From Limonium bicolor (taxonomy: Eukaryota > Streptophyta > Magnoliopsida > Caryophyllales > Plumbaginaceae), in NCBI GenBank assembly GCA_023374045.1, contig JAIOTZ010000288.1:1-64000 (forward strand): a stretch of 64,000 nucleotides of DNA, read 5' to 3'. Below, piece by piece: positions 22,565-32,876 of the stretch; position 1 is the stretch's first letter; every line of letters begins with the position of its first letter. The notes under the pieces are model-generated. The model was not told where the DNA came from and did not search any database. It saw only the letters and a program-made list of their open reading frames with translations. The translations under genes were made by a program, and so were the position numbers.

Positions 22565-23943
22565 TCAAGTGCCAGGAAAGGGAGAAAAGCTTGAGACAGG
22601 AGGACCATGGGAGTATCTCCACTCTCCACATGCCAGGCATTTGTCCACCCCAACTTGATTCTTTAATGTACAAAATTTGCACTGCCAGTGTTTGAATCGC
22701 TCAGACCTTTCCTCAGGTCGTGGCGCTACACAAACTTCACAGACAAGAGCCATAGCCTGCAGCAAGAGAAAAAAATGAAAAGATAACCATGGGAAACAAA
22801 GCCATAAACACAAACAACGCCATACCAAAAACACAGAAAAAAATCCTCTACCTTGTTGATTAGAGTGCAAGCGCACATTGCCATGTGCTGCTACTCACCC
22901 ATTCATCAACAATTTCTATTAATTCAGTTGAACTGTTAGTAGTTCTCTGCCTCTTAGAATGGCTAGAAGAAGGTTCACCAGGATGACAAGACTCCTCTTG
23001 ACCCTCCCCGACTGACATAGACCCACACCATAAATCGTCATGCAACCTTCTCTCTGCAGCCATTGCAGCTGCTTGGATTGGACTAAGCGCATCTTTTATG
23101 CTGCTATCACCACCAACACGTTGAGGTCCAGAAGGCAAAGAAGAAGCACGTTGTGCCCTCTTCTGCGCAGCTGATAAGGCAGTCTGGCGCAGTGAGGAAA
23201 TAGGTGGTTGGTGAGAGAAACCACCCAATCTTCTCCCCGGTAGATCAAAGCCTTGACCTGTGCCAGTTACTCCTTTGGCCATTAATTGCTCACATTCCTA
23301 TGAGAGAAACCTCAACATCAATATTCAGGTAAACCAGTAGAAGATATCTAATCACCATTGTCAAGTATAGAGTACGAATGTGACTTAAAACCACCATATT
23401 TCCATAATTTTCATGGGCAATTTTGTAAGGACCTAACTGAAAGATAAGCACAAAAGATGAGTAGAGTTGCTAACCGCTCTAAGTTCATCCAACAGCTTAT
23501 AGAAATCAGCATTATGCGGACCAATTCGGTTGTGACAAAGCTCGTGAAGCATGGTATCAAGAATCTGCTCGTAGGGAAAGAAATCCATTCCCCGTTGTGC
23601 CTTCTTAATCTAAGCTTCACCTCAACTCCTCTATTAACGTTCAACCCCAAGAGACATGGATTCTTAGGGCTGCCAAAAAAATACAAATCGCATGTAAAAC
23701 ACTCACAATAAATGAGATGAATAAAGCACAAACCAAGGGGTGATTAGAACTGGGGGATCAAGGTTTTTCTCACTAGAATTCGGAGAGCATTTTGACTCTC
23801 CATCCACGCTTGTGCATGATTGGCTGCACTTGCTTAGCCACGTTCTGAAGGATCTTATGAGCCTCATCTTCACCTGGTTTCTTCTTGAGAGGTTTGACTT
23901 CCCATACCTTGTTAAGATCACCCAGATCCTTCTGAACTGACAT
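22565..23943 (-). CDS. WSS1A-like: WSS1/SPRTN-like DNA-protein-crosslink metalloprotease, four exons, one apparent frameshift
   Basis: WLM-family zinc proteases cut proteins covalently trapped on DNA in the nucleus. Exons by canonical GT-AG sites: 23943-23774, 23669-23475, 23297-22899 and 22756-22565, about 318 codons. Exon 1 begins MSVQKDLGDLNKVWEVKPLK and ends RGWRVKMLSEF. Exon 2 carries the active site HELCH with a third histidine in GPHN (about residues 99-109). Exon 3 has GFDLPGRRLGG, LPSGPQRVGGDSSIKDALSP and IQAAAMAAERRLHDDLWCGS, all strongly conserved in plant WSS1A, and ends in LIEIVDE, a plausible SUMO-interacting motif. Exon 4 is a RanBP2-type zinc finger (W-x-C-x2-C-x3-N-x6-C-x2-C). 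Within exon 2 one base appears to be missing near 23588, so the HELCH frame is one off from the upstream frame. This is either a sequencing error or a recent disabling mutation. Confidence 0.88.
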
Positions 23944-26183
23944 GATTGTGGTCTTTCTACTTAAATTAGGAAAAATACAAGAATGTCAATACTTAAACTC
24001 CAGTTAGCTTGAGGAGAGCGTCAAATGGACACCAGCTTGTAATCTGCATCCCATTCAATTGGCAAAAGATGATGACAGACGTTAGAGTTAAAGTTTCTTA
24101 TACTTATGTGTATTCAGAAGTACATGAAGACTAGACAATGAATACGTAGAATTGACAATAAAAATGAATGCGTCTAAAATACAGTACCTGGATGAAATAA
24201 TAAAAAATCATAATGTTGAGAAAGCATTGAACAGCTCATATAAGTTGCTGATACAGGAACCTATAATAGCAAGGATAAGATCATATGGCCATCTATGCAT
24301 TAAATATTGGTTAAGGATCACATATAAAATCATCAAGAAACAAGTTGTTTGGTGTATACATTACATCGTCAATTTGTTCATCTCCCACAAGCAACAAAAA
24401 TTTACATCCAAAGCCCGTACTCTCATTTGAATGTATCCACATTCACAGTCTGAGATCATGCTGGATTTGTCACAGATAGCTCTTTAGAAAATTTAATGTG
24501 ACAAAAACTGATATGCAAGGGTGTGGAATGGGTTTGGGGAAGAACACTCTTGTATTGTTACAACTCTTTGGATATGGAGTGTGCATGCCATTGGAGAAAA
24601 ATCCATAGAAAGTGACTAAGTATGAGCTCTATGGGTCTCAACCGAGAGAATAGCACATACTGACTACCCACAAGCAATCCCATACTAAGAATGCTTTATC
24701 GCCTAGAACAAATTGTAAATGTGTAACTAAAAGGGAACATGCTATAGAGAAGACTGGGATAGCAAATAGCAACAGCATATGACACAATTGATTCCGCATT
24801 AGTGTTTCACATCCAGAGTTGAATATTTATACAAGGACTTATGATCAGATCATAAAAATATCTATAGAGTATATAAATAGCTCTTCCCGGATTAAGAGTG
24901 TGTTCGATAGCAACATGAATCAACGAGAGTTTAAGAACGCAGGTTATCCGCGTTCACATAAAGTCTTCATGTGAGAGTGCCGGTAGGGCTCACTAGATGA
25001 AAGAGAAGGATGATATTTACTATTATGTTGACATGTGGCATATGAGAACAGATTAATCTTCCCAATATTGAAACACAGGGAAAGAAGAAAAATGAGGATA
25101 TGCCACGCCAAAGCTTGTCCTATGATCAAAATAGATTTCCATCGTACTGAAGTTATGTGAGTTAATTCATTGATTGACTAGGAAGCTTTCATACTGAAGG
25201 CCAAAAATGCTCCACCCCAACAAACCCCGTTGTCCTTGGACTAATCGAGAAGGTACATTTTGAATGATTTGGTTAGTTAACAAGTAAGAACACTTTAGAG
25301 GTTATATGAAACAAGACCATAGATCATGGTTCTTATGTTTGATACCTGGTTTCGGTGCAATCTGGATATGCTTATCTCTGTTTAATCTTCATTCCAAAAC
25401 AAAATGCCAAACAACACCCTCATTAGCATCAGCTTACTCTATCTCAAGAGCAATTGTGATTTTCGTCATGTGCGGTTCTGGTTTGAGCATTGTTACTGCT
25501 CCCATGACAATCACCAGTAGCGAACTTTTGTTAGGGGGCCAAAAATTTTTTGACACTATTATTCTTTAAAACATTATGTTATTTTGTATTTTTCAAAAAT
25601 TTATAAGAGCATTTTACAAATTTTCAAAAGTTTCGGGTATCACACCATCACATCGGGGCCATCAGGCGCGGTATGGTATAATTCTGTCGTATTTCAGATG
25701 ATGTTGCTTCATGTACTATCATCAACCTATAATTTGGAAATTTCTAGGCTTGGTGTGAATATAAATCCTGTTATTTTAGAATGTTAGTGTGACGGCACAA
25801 CAGGGAGCGGGCACGACAGTAAACAAGCTAATGAGGAATAAAAGATGATCAAGTTCAAGGATGCAGTGATTCTACTAAAGACTAGAATCTAGCACAATGA
25901 GAAATAGAACCCAACCAAAGAAATATAAACCAGCCAAAGAAAATCATAGAAGCCAGAAGATGTAAAGATTGAACTTATGAAAAAATTTATAGGGCAAGAC
26001 TGAATCATACCAATCAGAGAAAACACGTCAAAGTGAGTCGTGAACCCGCCTTCTCTAGGGTTCCGTCCAATGCTATGGGAGCACTTTAGAATTCCAAGCC
26101 ACAAAAAGTTTTGTAATTCAGAAAAATAATCAATGATGGCAATTTGCAGGGTAGGGAAGCAGAAGGTCAGAAGATATCGCAAG
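23944..26183. other. Gene-free stretch upstream of the protease gene
   Basis: It should hold the promoter and 5' untranslated region of the protease gene, but no TATA box, extra exon or known repeat is convincing. Open frames at 25306-25569 (plus) and 25889-26194 (minus) match nothing I recognise. The 8-bp hAT target duplication starts at 26176. Confidence 0.4.
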
Positions 26184-26978
26184 TAGGGTGGCAATTCGGG
26201 TTAATGGTCGGGTTGCAGCTCACCCATACCCGACCCGATTAAAATTGTATTACCCATACCCGACCCAATAAGAATGGGGTTACAAATTGTCAACCCATAC
26301 CCAACCCATATAAATGAATAAACCCATACCCGACCCATTTAACCATCATAATTAGGCTATGCTAAATTTAAAAGACCTGGAATTAACTTTTTTATATGAT
26401 AGCTCAAAACGGAGTTACAAATGAATGAAATCATACATTCAATATGGTAGATATTCCAGAGTTTTCATTATCCTCCGTCTTTTTTCTTTTTCCATATACA
26501 TATCGTGCTCAGTAGCACTTAACAGAAGAAGTTTGTCGGCATTCAGGAGTGGAAGAATTTATTGCCGCTGCGAATATGAGGATTGAGAATGGTTATTCCT
26601 TTTAGGTTTCAGTTTTCAAAAAAGAACCGTGAACTTTGATACTGATATAGATTAGATGGGCCGAAATAGTAAATACTAGTGAGAGATACTTGTGTGGGCC
26701 TAAAACATCCGATAGTATTTTATCTATTAGTATTATACTAATAGTAGGTATATGTATATGTTTATCTAATTATTTATTTATTATTATTTTTAATAAAATA
26801 AAGTAAACGGGTCGGGTTGACTTCGGGTTAGGACTTTAAACCCATACCCAACCCAAAAATTTAATAGGTAACCCATACCCGACCCAATAATTAAATGGGT
26901 CAATAATCGTGACCCAACCCGCTATTTTCGGGTTGGGTATGGGTCGGGTTATCGGGTTGGGTAAAATTGCCACCCCTA
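26184..26978. mobile_element. Non-autonomous hAT element
   Basis: Left end TAGGGTGGCAATT and right end AATTGCCACCCCTA are inverted repeats. The 8-bp duplication ATCGCAAG flanks the element exactly (26176-26183 and 26979-26986). Both ends carry many copies of ACCCATACCCGACCC or its complement as subterminal repeats. The interior is AT-rich and has no transposase. Confidence 0.92.
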
Positions 26979-27111
26979 ATCGCAAGTTTCATTTTCGTCG
27001 TCGTCATCGGCTACGTTGGCAGCCTCCATCCCCGCTTAAATCACTTGAAATTCCCAAAAAGGATGAAATTGGAGGGAGAGAGGGTGGGGAAAATATTCCT
27101 ATTGCTTCTTA

Positions 27112-28672
27112 GAAATGTAAGTATATTTTTTGTTAACTAAATACTAAAAACAGTCAGTGATTGACATCCGAGCGGTGGAGGACTGGAGTAGGGGATGGAA
27201 GGTCCTGAGTTCGAATCCTCTTACAAACCCACTTTAACCCACTTTGGTGGAAGAATGGAGTTTACTCTCTTATATAAAAAAATAAATAAATACTACAAAC
27301 AACAAAGTCACAAAATACTACTATCATATTTTGTAAAAGTTAATGAAATACATAATAGTTATTAGACTTTCATTAAAATTCTAAAAAAAATGACATTTTT
27401 GCCCTCATTCGGTCAGGTTACTGTTCAATGACTATATTTTGACTCCAAATACTACTTTTAACAAATTAGTGCCATTTTAGTGAAGTTCATGAAATGCCCC
27501 TGTTACAAAACGGCTATTTTTTGCTGCTAACTGTTAGTTGTGCAATCATATGTCTTTTGTGTTATAAGAACTCATTATCAGCCTATAAAATGTTCATTCC
27601 TTAACTCTACTCACCCATAACACACTAGTCATGTATCCCCCACTAACATAACCACAATCGATGAAATTTTGAAAACAATATATTGCAAGTTTATCGTACC
27701 GGTTGGGAATGTTTAAAGATTCAATAGCCACTACTTCTTATACTGTTGGTTGTCTACAAATTGTGTTATTCTACACAAATTATAAGCTTCACATAAGGGG
27801 TGTTATGCCTTCATCACTAGAAAAAATTGAGAGAGCATTTTACCATGGAAGACCAACTTCCAAGTTTAGACTTATGTGTCTTTATTATAGCCATCTTTAA
27901 TGCTAATGATGCTTGGGCATGCAAATTAGACCTTGGTGGTAATGTATCCTCTAACTAGTTTTAACTGATGATGCGGGTTAGGGTAGGCGTATTCCCTATG
28001 AACCTTCTTTAAAATGTTTGGTTTACCTTTGTGTGCATCACTTCTAAGGTAACATGTCCTCTCAACTTTTTTCAGTGATGATGGGTATAACATAACACCC
28101 CTTATGTGAAACTTTCATATTTGTGTAGAATTACACAATTTGCAGACAACCAAAAGTATATGAAGTAGTGGCTATGGAATGTATAAACATTCCTAGTCGG
28201 TATGATGAACTTGCAATGTGTTATTTGAAAATTTTCATCGATTGTGGTTGTGTGTGGGGGGATATATGGCTAACGTGCTATGGGTGGCTAGAGTTAAGAA
28301 ATTGTCATTTTATAGGCTGATACTGAGTTATTATAGCACAAAAAGGCATATGAATGCATAACTAACAGTTAGAAGCAAACAAATAGCAGTTTTTGTAATA
28401 GGGACATTTCATGAACTTCACCAAAATGGCATTTCATGAACTTTTAGCTAATTTGTTAAAAGTAGTATTTGGAGTCAAAATATAGTCATTGAACATTACC
28501 CTGGCCAAATGGAGGCAAAAGGTCATTTTTTTAAAATTTTAATGACAAACTAACATCCATCAGGCGAAATGACATTTCATGGACTTTTATAAAAATAAAG
28601 TGGTATTTCATGACTTTATTTTTTAGTGGCATTTCATGAATTAGCCAAAAATATAGTTGCATTTCATGAAAA
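27112..28672. mobile_element. Long-inverted-repeat (Mutator-like/foldback) element
   Basis: The left arm (about 27112-27830, including a SINE insertion) is the diverged reverse complement of the right arm (about 28060-28672), with a unique centre of about 230 bp. Paired blocks include the 27421-27470 stretch with 28445-28500 and 27740-27805 with 28090-28150. The right arm repeats CATTTCATGAA at intervals of roughly 30 bp near its end. There is no transposase. Outer ends and target duplication are not certain, so Mutator-like is the best fit and not proven. Confidence 0.75.
27152..27286 (+). mobile_element. tRNA-derived SINE
   Basis: The head has a box B word GAGTTCGAATCC (27207-27218) and a box A-like GAGCGGTGGAGGACTGG before it. 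The tail is A-rich (ATAAAAAAATAAATAAA). It is flanked by an imperfect 14-bp duplication, TAAATACTAAAAAC (27138-27151) and TAAATACTACAAAC (27287-27300). The matching arm of the surrounding inverted repeat lacks this segment. Confidence 0.75.
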
Positions 28673-28689
28673 CCTAACAGACTTCAAGC

Positions 28690-29878
28690 CCCCACGTTTT
28701 TACACATCTGATCCCTAAAATTCCATCGAAATCTCACAAAATCAACACCAAAACACTTTTTCCAACTCCCACACATCATCCATCATCAAACCTTCACCAA
28801 AGCAGCACCAAAACGTGAAGCACATCACCAATAACCAATAATCAGAAGCTGGTTTTGAACCCAAACCGAAACCAGTCCCGACCGAGCTCTCAAAGTATCC
28901 CATTGTGAAGTTTCAATTCAATCCCGAAGGTAAAAAGGGTTAGAAACTTGATTTCTTAACTCACATCAACTTCATAAGTATTATGTTGAACTTTGGGTGC
29001 GAACCGACCTTTTACGGCTTCTGAATCGTCGTTTCCTTTCGTTTCTGCCTAATAACTTATTTGCTAAGTTTCGTGTTAAATTCGAATTCAAACCAAACTC
29101 TTTTTATTACTAACATATTGGAAATCTTTCAGGCTACGTGCCCATAATTTTTTAGCCGAAAACGCCACCGGGAACCACTAAAAAGCCGTCGTCCGTGACA
29201 AGTCTGAGCCTGCGGACAGCCTATCCGGGGTCTCGAACGGCCTGTCCGTGGCCTGGGACACCCTCGGACGGCGGCAGGATTTTCAAATTTTCAAAATTTA
29301 GGGTTTTATAAAGCATGTCCGGGCCACGGACGCCTTGTCCGCGGCCCCGGACTTCTCAAATTTTCGTTTTCCTTTCAACTCAACCTTTCTGTACAACTAG
29401 ATTAACTAGGGTCCGTGGGTTCGGACATTAGGTCCGTGGCCACGAATGGAATCAAAATTTGACCTAATTTTGCCTCCAAAACCCTAGTTTAGGTAATTTC
29501 ACTTTTCACTTTTAATTTCTGTCAAAAATAGCTAAAAACACAAAAAACTCAGAAACTTGCGCACTTAGGTTAAATCGACCTTGTAATAAGCTGTAAATGA
29601 CATAAGTAGAGGAAAAACAACCTATGAGGGGTAATGAAAGTAACTGAACCCTAAATAAGTCGAATACCAAGCCCCGAACCTGAACTCTCCTTTCCTAATT
29701 TAATCTAGGTTAAAATTAGGTGGCGACTCTAATTAGGTTCTAGTGAGCTAACTTAGGACTTAGTAATTATTGTTTTATGACATAGTTATTAAGCTTAGGT
29801 TATAAGTGGACCTAGAACCCGACCAGATCCTTATCAACTTGAATCAACAAAGGATAGGGTTCAAAAACGAGGCTCACA
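28690..29878 (+). repeat. 5'-truncated, diverged LTR of the element C family
   Basis: It resembles the complement of the element C LTR over about 1.2 kb, including the GTCCGTGG/CCACGGAC cluster at 29175-29440, and ends GAGGCTCACA at 29878. The first third of the LTR is missing. No PBS follows, so this is a truncated solo LTR or relic. Confidence 0.75.
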
Positions 29879-32801
29879 CATCTCACCTTAATTTATGCAT
29901 CCTGCAACCGTATTAGAGAATCCATAATACCTTATTTATTCATATTCTTCCATGTGAATTATAAATCCTAATTAAATTCTAACTTCCATATAATTACATT
30001 AGGACCATATTCTAAATGCTATGTCATGTGATCTTTCAACCTTATATTAAATTTCATTTCTAATCCTTTATCGCATACCCCTTATTTTCTTAATATTACA
30101 CTTTTGCCCACAATTGTTTCTAATCACATAATTACATTCCACATCATATCTTATAAATCTAACTCCTTAATTAAACTTAGTCTAAGGTTCTAATCCAATT
30201 TATTACTATTACGAACAGACCCAAATGTCATTCCTTAACTTTCACCCTATTTTCCTCAAGTTACAAAGTGACCCACATAATTTTACAAACCTTACAGTTC
30301 ATTTCTAATCCACATCTTTTATAATCTTTCACTTTAATTCCAAACTTCCACTCAATTTTCTAATAAATTCCGAACAGACCCCATACTAGTCTGTTTTGAT
30401 TTTTACCCCAATTTTCTTCAAAATTATGGTTTGACCCCTTGTATTTTCTTAAGTTTACAAATAACTACTAATCTTTCTTTAATTACATTTCTATCATTTA
30501 TTTCTCTAAATTGGTCAAACCCTCAACTTTCCTTCCTAAGTTGACCAGTAATCTACCTTGACTTGTATTTTCTACTATTTTACACTTTGACCCCCTTATT
30601 TTCTAAACTTTACAATTAAATTTTATTTCTTCCTAAATTCCAATTTTAATCTTTTCTTTTTCCTAAGGTTGTCAAGAACCAAAGTCTACCCAAGTTTGAC
30701 CCTAAATTCGGTTTTGACCCCAGATTTCCATAAATTACAAATTGGCCCCTAAAACTTTCTAGGGTTTCATTTAACTCCTTAAACTTATAATTTCTATTAT
30801 TCACAAAAGTTACCCCATATCCTCAAATATTTTAATATGTGATAACACCAACTTTGTTTCATTAAAATCTTTAACCCAACCATAGGTTATATAACCATCA
30901 TGTTATTAAATAACTTCTAAGGTTATTTAAAGTACCTTTTTGCCCTTAAATTTAATCCAACATTTCATAAAGTCTAACAACCTTTAAAGTGTACCTAAAT
31001 CACTCATGCTACACTTATATACCATATTTTTTCCCATAACATACCCATATCATAACCTATGCTTTTTATAACATATAATATACCTTAAAGCTCATAAAAT
31101 AAGCTTTAACATTTGGCCATATAAAAACCATAACATAAACTTAAATGTGTTCAAAATATCCATAAACACAAGCTACTCGGCCAAGTAATCCCAAGCCCCA
31201 AACTTTTGGCTTTTTACATATAAACCCCAAAACTTTATAACTTTGACATTTAAATCATTATTTCCCATGTTAACATAACCAAATATGTTTATATCATTTT
31301 ATGTTCATTATTAGGTCATAACAAACCATTTTTTTCAGGTTAATCTCAGCCATAACAAGCTTCCCACATTAACAACACTTAAAACATAAAATGTGCTTTA
31401 AGGTAAAAACTTACCCATAAGTGTTCCAAGCTGATTTTTCTCCTTCTTTACTCATAACCCTATTTTTATGGATAGGAGGTTAGATCGTTTCATCAAACTT
31501 AAGTTTAAATGATGCTTTAAGAGTTCAAAGCTTAGATCAAGGTTTTACCTTTATAAATGTTGATTTTTCCAACTTGAATCTCCTTATGTCTTCGGCCACA
31601 TTCTAAGATGTTGAACTCCATTTCTAGTCATATCTGAGGAAAGAAATAGGAACCAAATTAGGGTCTTTAAGACTCCATAACATAAACAAGAGCTCAAAGC
31701 ACAAAAGTTGCCTTTAGAAAGATGAATTACCTTTGAAGCTCTAGGTGAGATTTTTCACCAAATTTTCGGCCAACTACAAGTATTTATGCAAATGATAGAT
31801 CTGTGTGGATCTAAGAGTAGAAGGTAGAACAAGCACTTAAAACCTTGATTTATGACTTACCCTTGAAGTCACCTTTGAAGTATTGTGTCTCCCTTGAAAT
31901 TCAGCCAACAAAAGAGCTAGAAGGATCTTCATTTTGTGTGTGAAAAAATGAAGAGATAGCTAGTATTTTCGGCCATAATTTAAACAAAGGAGAAGATAGA
32001 ACCTTAATGCACTTTTCTACCTTAAGTTGTTTAGATCTATGCTACGCTCCATCGATGCCTTTGTTGTTGAATTTAGGACTCCAAAGTTGTAGGCAATTAC
32101 CCTTGGATGGTGTAGAAGAAGAGCTTGTTTGTCCTCTAGGTGTTGGTGAAGAAAAGTAGAAGATTTGAAGGGAAAGAAGAAGTGGGTCTAGTTCACCATT
32201 GGAGTGTTCTTCAAGAACTCAAGAGGAAGATGAAGAAAGCTTAAGGAGGAAGAAGATGTTGCTCTCGGCCAAAGGAAGGAAAAGAGAGTGAGATATTATC
32301 TTGGTTTGCTTAAGTGGGGAGGTAAATGAGTTGTCAAATGGTGACTAAGGCATTTAAGGAGATAATTCTAAGGTGAGAAATGAATTTTGCACTCTTTGGT
32401 GCCACCTATACCATTGCCGCCCAAGTTACAACATGGAGGGGTAAAATGCTAACTTTGTGTGTTTTTATATTATGACTTCAATGTTGTACATTTTGGACTT
32501 GTTTCATGTGTTAGGTTGTAAACACATGTTATTACCTTGTCCTTGGGTGTATTTCTAAGTGTTTGTTGCACTTATAAATTATTTTGACTATAAAATGTGT
32601 TATATAGTCTTATCACATTGTTAGTGATCTTAGTTTATGTATTAATGTAGTACATATGTTGTATTAACTTTGGAAGTTGATTTCCCCTTGTTAATGTTCC
32701 TCTTTAGTTAATGATTTCATGTGGATTTTAGTGTTCATTCGGACTATACATATTTATTTATGTATGTATGTTTAGACGTTATAACTTTCCTTAATGAATT
32801 T
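29879..32801 (-). repeat. H: old chromovirus-type LTR sequence, minus sense
   Basis: AT-rich and without genes. On the minus strand it shows the features of the D, E and G LTRs: CGGCC words beside AAAAT, and a series of exact splice-donor words such as AAAGGTAAAAC (donor 31548), AAAGGTAATTC (31730), GGGTAAGTC (31860) and GGGTAATTG (32100). I infer a related LTR into which F later inserted; its ends are not defined. Confidence 0.5.
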
Positions 32802-32876
32802 TGTAACACCCCAACTATAAACATCGTACTTAACAACTGATCGCATCGGGAATACTACACAACACTTAACTCAATC

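Noticed and set aside
22757..22876. Upstream methionine for the zinc-finger exon as a separate 103-residue protein
   Set aside because: The region reads through a pyrimidine-rich intron ending TTGCTGCAG; the exon joins in phase to exon 3 of the protease gene.
25306..25569. 87-codon frame upstream of the protease gene as a membrane protein gene
   Set aside because: Some hydrophobic residues but no family match, no clear start context and no neighbouring exon.
27152..27230. Possible tRNA gene because of the box B word
   Set aside because: No cloverleaf can be closed, and the A-rich tail with flanking duplication shows it to be a SINE.
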